Program-made: the position numbers and the translations under genes | Part shown: positions 27,278-36,669 of the stretch, in pieces | Layout of the letters: each line of letters begins with the position of its first letter | Position numbering within the stretch: the first letter of the stretch is position 1 | Source: CAZUCE01 sp964619265 | GTDB lineage: Bacteria > Planctomycetota > UBA1135 > GCA-002686595 | Direction of reading: 5' to 3' | NCBI GenBank assembly: GCA_964619265.1 | Contig: CAZUCE010000008.1 | Coordinates: 62,001-126,000, forward strand | DNA: 64,000 nt | The notes under the pieces: model-generated | What the model saw: only the letters and a program-made list of their open reading frames with translations | Databases searched by the model: none | Told to the model about the DNA's origin: nothing

Positions 27278-27840
27278 GATCCGTACCCCAGGACGTAGAA
27301 GCCTTGTTCGATTTGGCGAGGACCGGCAGCGGAACTCCAGCGGGCTCGAACGATGACCGGCAGCATGCGGCCGGTGTCGCTCACGTCCGTGTTGCCCACA
27401 GCTCCGTCTCGGTCGAGGTCACGGGGCATGCCGAGGTGGACACCGATGCCGGCGTCGGTGAGCGTCTCGTCCGAGAGGATCTCGATCGAGATCACCGAAG
27501 GTTCGCCTGCCCAGGGCTCGAGGCCGGGAACTTGAACTTGATTGGCTGGCGCAGCGAACGCGTCGAGGACTTCGCTTGCCCAGGGGCCGGCGTTGAGGTC
27601 GATCGAGGAGGCGACCAGCTCTACCTCTCGGGCTACGGACTCGATCGCATTGCGGGCCGCGAGCCGCGAGGCGTCCGCATTGCGCAATTTGTACGTGCCA
27701 ATCGTCGTCGAGGTCATGGCCAGCATGCCGACCGTGAGGATCGAGAGGCCGATGATGACCTCTAGCAGGCTGAAGCCGGATCGAGCGCGGCGGCCTTGGC
27801 GGGCGAGGGAACCGAGGTGGGGCGACATGGTCAGTTGCAT
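27274..27840 (-). CDS. Prepilin-type minor pilin, PilV-like
   Basis: A 188-residue protein with the class III signal RSG|FSLLEVIIGLSIL (cleavage after Gly22, Glu at mature position 5). The frame is open to 28164 but the sequence upstream is arginine-rich shadow; ATG at 27840 was chosen because it gives a normal short basic leader. An Asp-rich RDLDRDGAVGNTD loop again suggests calcium binding. The stop overlaps the start of the PilW-like gene. The pair diverges from the PilX-like gene, and the three look like one minor-pilin set. Confidence 0.8.
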   Translation of the reverse strand: MQLTMSPHLGSLARQGRRARSGFSLLEVIIGLSILTVGMLAMTSTTIGTYKLRNADASRLAARNAIESVAREVELVASSIDLNAGPWASEVLDAFAAPANQVQVPGLEPWAGEPSVISIEILSDETLTDAGIGVHLGMPRDLDRDGAVGNTDVSDTGRMLPVIVRARWSSAAGPRQIEQGFYVLGYGS

Positions 27841-28027
27841 GGTGGGTCCGGGACTCCTCGACCTCGAGGGGCTCCCAACCCAAGGCGTAAGGGGGCTCTC
27901 TCCCGGCAAGTGGAAACAAAGCGAGGCCGCCTTCACCTGGTGCGTCTCTCCGGCCGACCTCCTGGACACACCGCCCCTTTTTCGATGCCCACCGTGTCTG
28001 TCCCGGTGGCCTCTCGCGCCCCACGTC
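27841..28027. promoter_or_regulatory. Divergent promoter region between pilin genes
   Basis: These 187 bases separate the PilV-like and PilX-like starts, so promoters for both transcripts must lie here or within coding ends. GAGGAG lies 14-19 bases ahead of the PilV-like ATG, somewhat distant for a ribosome binding site. No clear operator was seen. Confidence 0.4.
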
Positions 28028-30259
28028 ATGATCCGACCCCTGTCCGCTCCCTGTCGCTCGTTTGCAGCCCCCTCCGGCCGCCGGGGAGTGGCCGTCGTTT
28101 CTGCCCTGCTAATCCTCATGCTGATGTCCGGCATGGTCCTGGCCTTCCTGGCAACGGCGCTCAACGAAGACTCGACGACCCAGCACCGCGAGCAAGAGCT
28201 CGAGGTCGAAAAGGCCGCCGAGAGCGCGATTCGGCTCGCGATTCACGAGCTGTGGGGCAGCTTCGAATTCGATCACGAGGGGATTCGCACCTCACCGGCC
28301 GACTTCATGGCCTATCTCGATGGGCTCGGCGTGTTGGCGAGCCCCGCCGGTGCGCAGAACCCCGTTGACCTCTTGGGGACCGTTAGCCTCCCGGCGGTCG
28401 ATGGGCAGTCGACCATCGGCGATACCGAAATCGAGAGCCTGGCGGTCGTGCGGCACGACACAGTCGAGGGGACCCGCTTGGTGTTTACTGCGACGGCGCA
28501 GGAGGGAACCCTGCAGTCCACCGGCGAGATGGGCCGCGAAGGACTGCGGCGGACTTTTTCGGAGGTGTGGGTCGTCGAGCGAGCGCGCTTCGAGGGCCTT
28601 GAGTACGCCATGCTCGCCAACAACCTCAACTGCGTGTTCTGCCACCTCGATGTGGACGATGCGGGTCGTCGCTACAACAACGATCCGACCCAGCTCGGTA
28701 GCTACCCACGAATTCGGGTCGGCAGCCTCGACACCTTTCAAATCCGTCACGGCACGAACGACTCACGCATCGCCGGCACGCTTTACCTAGCTGATCAGGC
28801 CGTGTTCTCCGACGCCACCCCCGTGGACAACTGGGGCAGCATCGACCTGCGTTCCCAACGCTTCGGAGCCGACGGACTGCTCGAGGAGAGCGGCTCGGGC
28901 ACCCTGATCGACGAGGCGCTCTCTCCGGCCGACCCGATTTCGCCCGTCCCCTTCGAGAACCTCTACTTGGAATACGGCGCGGATGGCAACGAGCTGGTCG
29001 ACGGGTTCCTTCCCACCGATTTTCCGGCTGTTTTCCCCGATGACGGCGGCTTCGACCCGATCACCGGAACGGCGGGAACCAGCCAACCGGGCAATCGCGT
29101 TGTCGACGCCGAAGAATTTGATGGGGTCGCTGACACCGCGATGGGCGGCCTATCCGGGGGCAGCATCCAGATCATCGCGCCCGGGAGCTCGATCGACACT
29201 TCTTCGGAGGTGACGGGCGCGCTGTCTAGCGGGACGACGGCCAGCCTGGGCTCGGTGACCACCGGCAGCGTCGTGATGATCGGCACCGAAGATAACCCGA
29301 TTCTGCTGAACGGCGACGTGGCCATCGATGGGGACGTCGTCTTGGCCGGCGTGGTCAAAGGCACCGGCGTCTTGAACGTGCGCGGGAACATCTACCTTCC
29401 GTCGGACCTGCAGTACGCCGACGCGAACTTGGGTGAGTTCGACCGCACCTACGGATTCGCCAGCGATGGAACCGTCAATGCCCTAGCGCTTGCCGCCGGC
29501 GGCAACGTCGTGGTGGGCGATTTGTTCCACCCGCGTTGGGGCAATGGAACGGTCGATGCTACCGACAACTCGAGCTTCTCGTTTGTTTGGGAGGAGATCG
29601 CCTCGTTCAACAAGCTCGAGTGGATCAAGTCCCAGGAGTTCCTGCCCGGCGAGAACGACGACAATCGAGATCCCTCGACCTTCTCGGTGCCGAACCCCAA
29701 CTACGAAGGCCCTGACTTCACGCCGCGGTTCTACACCTTCGGTTCGGAAAGCCCGGTTCCGATCCTGGCTGGAACCGGCTTCTACGACCCGGTGACCGAC
29801 ATTTGGCAAGGACCCGAGCTCGGCCGCAATTGGGACTCCTTCTCCCTTTTGGTGGGGGATCCGACGAACCCGAGCGATCCACTCCTTTTCAACCCGGACG
29901 GTTCGTCGAAGGCGGCGCTCTCGACGCTGCTCGGGACGGATGGATGGATCTCGGACGCGATGCTCGAGGAACTCATTACGCAGGTCCTTTCGAGCCGCGA
30001 CCCCGACGAAACGATGAAGATCGACGCCGCGATCTACACGGCCAACAGTATTTTCGGCCTGGTTAGTCCCCGTGGCGCTGCGACCCAGGCCGGCGCCCTG
30101 CGGATCCAGGGCGGCGTGGTGGCTGGAGACATCGGCTTGCTCGCGCCCAATTCTCTAGAGGTGCACTACGACCCGCGGTCGACCTCGCTGCTCGAAATCG
30201 TCTACGACTCCGAGCTGGCGATTCGGCAGGTGCTCAGCAGCGGTCAACTCGGCATGTGA
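28028..30259 (+). CDS. PilX-like pilus assembly protein with a CxxCH motif
   Basis: A 743-residue protein. After a short basic leader, a single helix (GVAVVSALLILMLMSGMVLAFL, about 20-41) matches the PilX/GspK-type N-terminus, without a canonical GFxxxE prepilin site. The large ectodomain holds NCVFCHLD at 201-208: Cys202, Cys205 and His206 form a c-type heme attachment motif, and no other cysteine pair is present. The rest is Gly/Asp-rich beta structure with repeats such as GTTASLGSVTTGSVVMIG, like a solenoid. ATG 28028 was chosen because upstream sequence is non-protein-like. Confidence 0.75.
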   Translation: MIRPLSAPCRSFAAPSGRRGVAVVSALLILMLMSGMVLAFLATALNEDSTTQHREQELEVEKAAESAIRLAIHELWGSFEFDHEGIRTSPADFMAYLDGLGVLASPAGAQNPVDLLGTVSLPAVDGQSTIGDTEIESLAVVRHDTVEGTRLVFTATAQEGTLQSTGEMGREGLRRTFSEVWVVERARFEGLEYAMLANNLNCVFCHLDVDDAGRRYNNDPTQLGSYPRIRVGSLDTFQIRHGTNDSRIAGTLYLADQAVFSDATPVDNWGSIDLRSQRFGADGLLEESGSGTLIDEALSPADPISPVPFENLYLEYGADGNELVDGFLPTDFPAVFPDDGGFDPITGTAGTSQPGNRVVDAEEFDGVADTAMGGLSGGSIQIIAPGSSIDTSSEVTGALSSGTTASLGSVTTGSVVMIGTEDNPILLNGDVAIDGDVVLAGVVKGTGVLNVRGNIYLPSDLQYADANLGEFDRTYGFASDGTVNALALAAGGNVVVGDLFHPRWGNGTVDATDNSSFSFVWEEIASFNKLEWIKSQEFLPGENDDNRDPSTFSVPNPNYEGPDFTPRFYTFGSESPVPILAGTGFYDPVTDIWQGPELGRNWDSFSLLVGDPTNPSDPLLFNPDGSSKAALSTLLGTDGWISDAMLEELITQVLSSRDPDETMKIDAAIYTANSIFGLVSPRGAATQAGALRIQGGVVAGDIGLLAPNSLEVHYDPRSTSLLEIVYDSELAIRQVLSSGQLGM

Positions 30260-30371
30260 GCGGGTCGGGCGAGAGGACCCCAGCAGGGCGGTTCGGTCGG
30301 GGCGGCGGGCGGTTAGAGTGCCGCCCTCCCGTTCTCCTCCTCAACCGCTTTTCTTCCGCCCGAACCCCGCC

Positions 30372-32036
30372 ATGGATCAGATCGTCGAGTGCGTCCCGAA
30401 CTTCTCGGAGGGGCGCGACCCCGCAGTTCTTCGCGCCATCACCGATCGGATCTCCGCCGTTGAGGGGGTGAAGCTGCTCGACGTCGATCCGGGCCAAGCA
30501 ACCAACCGAACCGTGGTGACCTTTGTCGGGTCGCCCGCAGCAGTCGTCGAGGGCGCCGTGGAGGCCGGGCGAGCCGCGAAGGAACTGATCGACATGAGCG
30601 GCCACTCCGGCGAGCACCCTCGCTTTGGGGGGATGGACGTCTGTCCCCTCGTACCGGTCTCGGGGATTTCGATGGAGGAAACGGCTGAGCTTGCGCGCGA
30701 GGTGGCTCGCCGGCTCGGCGAAGAGGTCGGCCTGACGGTCTATTGCTACGAACACGCCGCGCTGTCCGAGGGGCGGCGCAATTTGGCCGATGTGCGGGCT
30801 GGAGAATACGAAGCGCTCGAGTCGCGACTGGCTGACCCAGCCTGGAAGCCAGACTTTGGTCCGGCCCAGTTTCAACCGAAGACCGGCGCCACGGCGGTCA
30901 GCGCTCGTGAGTTCTTGATCGCCTACAACATCAACCTCAATACAACTTCCGTCGCTCGGGCAAACTCAGTCGCCAACGTCCTGCGCGAAAAGGGGCGTCG
31001 CGTGCGCAACGCAGCCGGCAAGTTGGTTCGTGAGCCGGGTCGTCTGAAGTCCGTGAAGGGCATCGGTTGGTTCATCGAGGAGTACGGCATCGCTCAGCTC
31101 TCGTTCAATCTGACCAACATCACGGTCACCTCCATGCACGAGGCCTTCGACGCAGCCTGCGAAGAGGCCACCGCGCGCGGCATGCGTGTTACGGGCTCGG
31201 AGTTGGTGGGCCTGATTCCGCTGAATGCCATGCTCGATGCCGGCCGGCATTATCTTGGCAAGCAGAATCGCTCGGTGGGGGTCAGCGACGCCGAGCTGAT
31301 CAAGATCGCCGTTCGCTCCATGGGGTTGGACGAGCTGACCCCGTTCGATCCCGCCGAGAAGATCGTGGAGTATCAGTTGGCGGACCCTTCGCGGTCGCGC
31401 CTGTCCTCGATGACCATCCGTTCCTTCGCGGAAGAAACAGCCTCGGAGTCGATGGCGCCTGGCGGCGGTTCGGTCTCCGCGGCGGTCGGCGCGCTCGGTG
31501 CGGCGCTCGGAACCATGGTGGCCAACCTCTCCGCGGCCAAGAAGGGCTGGACCGCGAAAATTCCTCGATTCTCTGAGCTGGCCGACGCCGGCAAGCGAGC
31601 GACCGACGAGTTGGTGCGCTTGGTAGATGCGGACACCGCGGCGTTTGACGGCATTGTGGCTGCGCGCCGCTTGCCCAAGGCAACCGACGCGGAAAAAGCG
31701 GATCGCCTGGCTGCTATTCAGGACGCGGTGCGAGCGGCCATCGATGTTCCCCTGCGAACCATGCAGGTGGCACTCGAGAGTCTGTCGGTGATCGATGCGA
31801 GTGCTCGCGAAGGAAATCCTGCGTCGATCACGGACGCTGCCGTGGGGGCTCTGTGTGCCCGGGCCGCCGTGATCGGCGCCCGGCTCAACGTCCAGATCAA
31901 CCTGGCGGACCTGACCGATCCGGCCGAACGAACGAGCTATCTGGAACGAGCCCTGGCCATCGAGAAGGAGGCTCTGGGCAAGGAAGCCGCGGTGCTCAAA
32001 TTTGCGGCCGAGCGGATGACTGAGGAGGCCAGCTGA
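30372..32036 (+). CDS. ftcD: Glutamate formiminotransferase fused to formiminotetrahydrofolate cyclodeaminase
   Basis: A 554-residue bifunctional enzyme of histidine breakdown and folate one-carbon metabolism. Residues 1 to about 320 are the formiminotransferase (ECVPNFSEGRD start, GHSGEHPRFGGMDVCPLVP, YNINLNTTSVARAN, GWFIEEYGIAQLSFNLTN). Residues 360-554 are the all-helical cyclodeaminase (APGGGSVSAAVGALGAALGTMVANLS). The fused order is that of the mammalian FTCD protein. ATG 30372 is chosen since it begins the conserved MDQIVECVPNFSEG. Its stop overlaps the glnS start as TGATG. No other histidine-degradation gene is nearby. Confidence 0.92.
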   Translation: MDQIVECVPNFSEGRDPAVLRAITDRISAVEGVKLLDVDPGQATNRTVVTFVGSPAAVVEGAVEAGRAAKELIDMSGHSGEHPRFGGMDVCPLVPVSGISMEETAELAREVARRLGEEVGLTVYCYEHAALSEGRRNLADVRAGEYEALESRLADPAWKPDFGPAQFQPKTGATAVSAREFLIAYNINLNTTSVARANSVANVLREKGRRVRNAAGKLVREPGRLKSVKGIGWFIEEYGIAQLSFNLTNITVTSMHEAFDAACEEATARGMRVTGSELVGLIPLNAMLDAGRHYLGKQNRSVGVSDAELIKIAVRSMGLDELTPFDPAEKIVEYQLADPSRSRLSSMTIRSFAEETASESMAPGGGSVSAAVGALGAALGTMVANLSAAKKGWTAKIPRFSELADAGKRATDELVRLVDADTAAFDGIVAARRLPKATDAEKADRLAAIQDAVRAAIDVPLRTMQVALESLSVIDASAREGNPASITDAAVGALCARAAVIGARLNVQINLADLTDPAERTSYLERALAIEKEALGKEAAVLKFAAERMTEEAS

Positions 32037-33739
32037 TGTCGGCCGCCAAGTCTGAGCCGGGCGATTCCGAAGACGGCGCGCCGAGGCGCCACTTCATCCA
32101 GGCCGAGATCGACGCGGATCTCGCGGCCGGCGAAAATGGAGGTCGCGTTCACACGCGGTTTCCTCCCGAGCCCAACGGCTACCTCCACGTGGGGCACGCG
32201 AAAGCGATTTGCCTGGTGTTCGACATGGCCGAAGAATTCGGCGGGAAGTGCAACTTGCGCTTCGACGACACGAACCCGGCTGCCGAGGACACCGAATTCG
32301 TCGACGCGATCCAAGAGGACATCCGCTGGCTTGGCTACGAATGGAGCGGTGGCCTGCACTTCACCTCGGGCTACTTCGAACGGCTCTATGAGCTGGCCCA
32401 GGAGCTGATTCGGGGCGGCGTGGCCTACGTGGATGACCTCTCCCTTGAGGATTTGCGCGATCAGCGCGGCGACGGACGCCGGGCGGGCGTGAACAGTCCG
32501 TTTCGGGATCGATCGGTCGAGGAAAATCTGGACCTGTTCGCACGGATGCGCGCCGGCGAGTTCGCCGATGGGGCCAAGACTCTGCGAGCGAAGATCGACA
32601 TGACGTCGCCCAACATGAACATGCGCGATCCGATCCTCTATCGGATCCTGCGCTCGACGCACCACCGCACCGGTGACGCTTGGTGCATCTATCCGACCTA
32701 CGACTGGGCCCACGGCCAATCGGATGCGATCGAGGCGATCACTCACTCTCTTTGCAGCCTGGAGTTCGAAAACCACCGTCCGCTGTATGACTGGTTTCTC
32801 GACCACTTGAGCCTGCCGGATCGCCCGCGACAAATCGAATTTGCGCGCCTTGAGCTCGAATACACGATGACCAGCAAGCGCAAGCTGCAGGCGCTGGTAC
32901 GCGACGGGCAGGTGGACGGCTGGGATGATCCGCGAATGCCGACCCTGAGCGGAATGCGCCGGCGCGGCTACACGCCGGAGTCTTTGCGCAACTTTTGTCG
33001 CGGCGTCGGCGTGGCCAAATTCAACAGCACGATTGAACTGGTCGTCCTCGAAAATGCGCTGCGCGAAGACTTGAATGTGCGGGCCCAGCGGCGGCTAGCT
33101 GTTCTGAACCCGCTGGAGATCGAGATCTCCAACCTAGAGGAGGACGAACGCTTGCTCGTGCAGGCTGAGAACCTCCCCGGCGATGAGCTCTCGGGAACCC
33201 GCGAATTGGCTGTGACCAAGCGGCTGTTCCTCGACCGCGAGGACTTCCGCGAGGAAGCCCCGCGGAAATTCTTCCGGCTCAAGCCCGGCGGAGAAGTCCG
33301 GCTGCGCTTCGGTTTCGTGATTCGTTGCGATGAAGTGCACAAGGATCCAGACTCTGGCGAAGTGGTCAAGTTGACCTGCTTCCTCGATCGCGATTCGGGT
33401 GGCGGCAAGACCTCGGATGGCCGGAAGGTCAAGGGCGTCGTGCACTGGGTCAGCGCTCAAGACGCTGTGGACGGGGAGATTCGCCTGTACGAGCCCCTGT
33501 TCCTCGCCAAGCATCCTGGGCGTGCCGACGACTGGCTCTCCGAGCTGAACCCGAACTCACGGACGGTCGTGAAGGCCAAACTCGAAGCCTCTCTCGGGGG
33601 AGCCGAGCCGGGTACCACGTTCCAGTTCGAACGGGTCGGCTACTTTTGCGCAGACCGGGACGAATCGAATCCCGGCCAGCCTCTGTACCACCGCGCCGTG
33701 GCGCTCAAGGACACCTGGGCCAAGATCGCTGCGCGCTGA
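32036..33739 (+). CDS. glnS: Glutaminyl-tRNA synthetase
   Basis: A 567-residue class I synthetase charging tRNA-Gln. HIGH motif: HVGH at 51-54 within RFPPEPNGYLHVGHAKAI; KMSKS motif: MTSKR at 277-281 (usual MSKR). The FDDTNP, YPTYDWAHGQSDAIE and RRGYTPESLRNFC segments are diagnostic of GlnRS rather than GluRS, and the C-terminal beta-barrel anticodon-binding domain is complete. Coupled to ftcD through TGATG overlap. Presence implies direct Gln charging instead of the transamidation route, at least in part. Confidence 0.96.
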   Translation: MSAAKSEPGDSEDGAPRRHFIQAEIDADLAAGENGGRVHTRFPPEPNGYLHVGHAKAICLVFDMAEEFGGKCNLRFDDTNPAAEDTEFVDAIQEDIRWLGYEWSGGLHFTSGYFERLYELAQELIRGGVAYVDDLSLEDLRDQRGDGRRAGVNSPFRDRSVEENLDLFARMRAGEFADGAKTLRAKIDMTSPNMNMRDPILYRILRSTHHRTGDAWCIYPTYDWAHGQSDAIEAITHSLCSLEFENHRPLYDWFLDHLSLPDRPRQIEFARLELEYTMTSKRKLQALVRDGQVDGWDDPRMPTLSGMRRRGYTPESLRNFCRGVGVAKFNSTIELVVLENALREDLNVRAQRRLAVLNPLEIEISNLEEDERLLVQAENLPGDELSGTRELAVTKRLFLDREDFREEAPRKFFRLKPGGEVRLRFGFVIRCDEVHKDPDSGEVVKLTCFLDRDSGGGKTSDGRKVKGVVHWVSAQDAVDGEIRLYEPLFLAKHPGRADDWLSELNPNSRTVVKAKLEASLGGAEPGTTFQFERVGYFCADRDESNPGQPLYHRAVALKDTWAKIAAR

Positions 33740-33758
33740 TGGAGTGGGTCGCGGCCGG

Positions 33759-34523
33759 CTAGGTCCCGATCTGCTGCTCGATCCAAGCGACGACGGCCGC
33801 ATCGGCTTCCGCCAGGGCTTCCTCGGAAGTCCGGCCGCTACTCTTGCGCACCTCGAGCGAGTGGTCGCCGTCTTCGGTCCAGTGCACGACCTTGGGACCG
33901 GGGAGCCGTTCGATCGAGAGTTCAAGCAGCTCGCGCGTGCACAGCGCATCCCGGGTGCCTTGGACAAACAGGCAGGGGGCCTCGAGATTTCCAAAGAAGC
34001 CGTCGCGTAGCTGGTCCGGCTTGCCCGCCGGATGTAGCGGGTAGCCGAACGCGACGAGACCAGCGAGCTCGCGGGCAGGTTGCGTACCTTCTCCCGCCAA
34101 GGACATGGCGGCGATGCGTGAGCCCAAGGACTTTCCGGCCAGAAAAAGCGGCAGGGAGCCGGCTTGCTTGCGGGCGGCGTCGATGGCGGCTGCATGGGCC
34201 GCAAGTAGAACCGGGGCCCGGTCCGGAGGCCGTCGATTGGCTCCCGCGCGACGGGCTGCCATGTAGGGGTAGTCGAAGCGCAGCACGATTCCACCGGCCT
34301 GGGCCAAGTCCCCGGCGACGCGCTCCAGGAAGGGGTGGTCCATCGGCGCCCCGGCCCCGTGGGCCAGCAGCACGGCGAACCGAGCTTGGCCCGCTGGTCG
34401 ATCCAACAGAGCCGGGAGTTCGGCGCCCGGAAAACTCCCGAGGGGTGCTTCCAGCGGAATCGTGGTGGGCTGGGTGGTCACGCCGGGAGCGCCAGGCTTC
34501 GGGAAGTGGAGGATGTCCCGCAA
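33759..34523 (-). CDS. Alpha/beta hydrolase of the KANL3/Tex30-like group
   Basis: A 254-residue predicted hydrolase. Seen: FAVLLAHGAGAPMDHPFL (oxyanion region), FDYPYMAARR, the nucleophile elbow LAGKSLGSRIAAM with the catalytic Ser, a probable acid in FVQGTRDALC and His in TEDGDHSLEV. These features fit the KANL3/Tex30, dienelactone-hydrolase-like family, whose substrates are unknown. It is the last gene of the long minus-strand operon, 51 bases downstream of the cysteine dioxygenase gene, and converges with glnS. Confidence 0.85.
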   Translation of the reverse strand: MRDILHFPKPGAPGVTTQPTTIPLEAPLGSFPGAELPALLDRPAGQARFAVLLAHGAGAPMDHPFLERVAGDLAQAGGIVLRFDYPYMAARRAGANRRPPDRAPVLLAAHAAAIDAARKQAGSLPLFLAGKSLGSRIAAMSLAGEGTQPARELAGLVAFGYPLHPAGKPDQLRDGFFGNLEAPCLFVQGTRDALCTRELLELSIERLPGPKVVHWTEDGDHSLEVRKSSGRTSEEALAEADAAVVAWIEQQIGT

Positions 34524-34574
34524 AGACGGAGGCGACCGAGACGAGGGCCGGCCCTCCAGGGGTCCCTTCCGAGT

Positions 34575-35156
34575 TCAGTCGGTGTACGACATGTGCGAGG
34601 TGACCGGGCTCCAACCGCCCGTTTCCTGGGGCTCGAAGGTCGTGCACTGGTGCAGCTCGCCACCGTAGACGTGGATCGTGACCGCGGCATGGGGGTCGGG
34701 GTTCTCCAGCACGTGATAGTCGAAGGGCGGAATCAGCTTGCCAGCTTCGCCCTTGCCGGCGATGACGGATTCTTCCGGCTTGAAGTCCCACAGCCCGGCG
34801 CCGGTGTCGTGGTTTGCGATGCGCGAGTAGGAGTGAACCCGGATCCTGCCGCGGTAGACGCATTCGACGCACCACCGTCCGCCGTGATCGTGCAAAGGTG
34901 TGCCCTGATGGCCGTCCCAAACCATGACCAGCACGGCGTAGCGATCCTTGGGATCTTTGTGAAGCAGGCGGCGTGCGTAGCCGGCGGAGCTGGGGGCGAG
35001 GAACGAGGCGTCCAGGAGGTTCTCGGTGTCGAGGCAGGCGTTCCGCAGAACGTCCTTCACGCCGTCGCAGCGGTTGCTGTCGCAGTCGGAGTCGACGACC
35101 TCGTCCAGGCGGGCGATCAAGTCTTCGACGGTGCGGATGGCGGCAGGGGTCTTCAT
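34575..35156 (-). CDS. Cysteine dioxygenase
   Basis: A 193-residue cupin that oxidises cysteine to cysteine sulfinate with one non-heme iron. Ligands by analogy to the rat enzyme: His89 and His91 (PLHDHGGRWC) and His148 (DYHVLENPD). Cys96 and Tyr164 (TIHVYGG) are placed to form the thioether crosslink, and Cys is retained here whereas many bacterial enzymes have Gly. The frame extends upstream with Trp/Pro-rich shadow sequence; ATG 35156 starts the family core. A thiol dioxygenase acting on mercaptopropionate is an alternative. Confidence 0.9.
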   Translation of the reverse strand: MKTPAAIRTVEDLIARLDEVVDSDCDSNRCDGVKDVLRNACLDTENLLDASFLAPSSAGYARRLLHKDPKDRYAVLVMVWDGHQGTPLHDHGGRWCVECVYRGRIRVHSYSRIANHDTGAGLWDFKPEESVIAGKGEAGKLIPPFDYHVLENPDPHAAVTIHVYGGELHQCTTFEPQETGGWSPVTSHMSYTD

Positions 35157-35223
35157 GGCAATCAAGCGGGAGAGGGTCCTAGCTAGAAGGTAGCTCAAGC
35201 CGGGCCGGATCGCCCACCCCGCT

Positions 35224-36669
35224 TTAGGCAGCCTCCAGATCTCCGGGGCGAGCCAGGGAGCCAGCCAGCGCGCCCAAGGTCGCGCCGGCCAGGCCCCAGA
35301 CCACGGGCAAGAATCCCAGCCAGGAGGCGCGGGTGGCGGCCGATAGGCCTCCGGCTTCCAGCAGGGCGGCGAGCAGCAGGGCGCTGCCTGCGGCAAGGGA
35401 TAGCAGGGCTCCGGCCGCGGAAAATCGTCGCCAGTGCAGGCCTAAAATCAGCGTCGGAATCAGGGTGACGTAGCCGGAGAAGGCGACCGAGGCCAGGTCG
35501 AACACAGCGCTGCCTCCAAACCGCCACACAAGGAACGTCGCGATGGAAACGAGGGTTGCGAAGCCCCGGGCCGCCAGGCGTTCGGCCCGCGCCGAGCGGT
35601 GGGCCGGCAGGACGTCCCGGGCCAGCATCGATCCGAGCGTCAGGAGCTGGGCGTCGAGGGTCGACATGACCGCCGCGAGCACGGCTAGAAAGGCGAGGCT
35701 TGCGAGCCAGGGGGGCAGGAATTCACCGGCCATGAGTCCGAAGATCGCGTCGGAGCTTTGGCCTTCGAGCCCTTTGAAGGCGAGCGCTCCGAACGCGCCG
35801 CACAGGACCGCGGGCAGCCACAAGAGTACGAGCGCCAGCGGATATAGCCGGCAGACGCGCGCCAGGCTGGCTTCGGAGCTCGCTGCGAACAGCCGCACCA
35901 GCATGTGGGGGAAAGCGATGACGCATAGGCCGATCGTGAGGCTCCAGGAAAAGAACGCGCGCGGCGCAAACAGCCCCTCGGCGGATGGCGTGCACAGATC
36001 CGGACGCTCCTCGGCGAGCCTTCGCAGTGCACCCGGCAGGCCTTCGGATCCTCCGATGCCGCGCGCCTGAAAGTACAGCGCAGCCAACACGAACCCGGCG
36101 AACAGGGAGCCTTGGACGACGTTCGTCCAGGCTGTGGCGCGCATGCCGCCGATCGACGTGTACACCAGCGACAGCACCAACACGCCAGCGGCTCCCAGGT
36201 AGGGCGGCACGTTTCCCTCGGTGGCCACTTGGAGCGTGAGCTCCGCGCCCTCGAGCGCGGTCGCCATGTAGGGCAGCGTGTACAAAGTCCAAAGCGCAAA
36301 CAACGCGAGTCCGACAGCTCGAGAGTCGAGCCGTTTCGCGTACAGCTCGGCAGGGCTCATCGCCCCGAGCCGGTGCGCGATTCGTCGCGCAGGCACGCCC
36401 ACGGTCCAGAACGTGATCGGCAGCAGCAGCGCCAGAATCGCAGCGTTCAGGCCGAACACGGGAAGCCCCGCGTGATAGGCAAGGCCCGGAATGCCGATCA
36501 ACAGGAACGGCGTTGTGTTCGTGCCGAACAGCGCCATGAACAAAACGAACGTCGAAAGCCCGCGCCCCGCGAGGTAGTACTCGCGCGCTGAACGATCGGA
36601 GCGGCGTCCTGCGAAGGCGCCGAGGCCGAGCAGAAGCGCCGCGTAAGCGGCCAGCGCCCACCAGATCAT
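35224..36669 (-). CDS. Sodium:solute symporter family protein
   Basis: A 481-residue permease with about 13 helices of the SSS family. Typical segments: REYYLAGRGLSTFVLFMALFGTNTTPF near helices 1-2, YTSIGGMRATAWTNVVQG, and AAVMSTLDAQLLTLGSML with the conserved Ser-Thr-Asp. Start at ATG 36669, which overlaps the upstream small membrane protein by four bases, replaces a longer shadow N-terminus. Substrate cannot be read; the operon's oxidoreductases suggest a sugar-type or organic-acid solute, while the cysteine dioxygenase suggests a sulfur compound. Inner membrane. Confidence 0.9.
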   Translation of the reverse strand: MIWWALAAYAALLLGLGAFAGRRSDRSAREYYLAGRGLSTFVLFMALFGTNTTPFLLIGIPGLAYHAGLPVFGLNAAILALLLPITFWTVGVPARRIAHRLGAMSPAELYAKRLDSRAVGLALFALWTLYTLPYMATALEGAELTLQVATEGNVPPYLGAAGVLVLSLVYTSIGGMRATAWTNVVQGSLFAGFVLAALYFQARGIGGSEGLPGALRRLAEERPDLCTPSAEGLFAPRAFFSWSLTIGLCVIAFPHMLVRLFAASSEASLARVCRLYPLALVLLWLPAVLCGAFGALAFKGLEGQSSDAIFGLMAGEFLPPWLASLAFLAVLAAVMSTLDAQLLTLGSMLARDVLPAHRSARAERLAARGFATLVSIATFLVWRFGGSAVFDLASVAFSGYVTLIPTLILGLHWRRFSAAGALLSLAAGSALLLAALLEAGGLSAATRASWLGFLPVVWGLAGATLGALAGSLARPGDLEAA

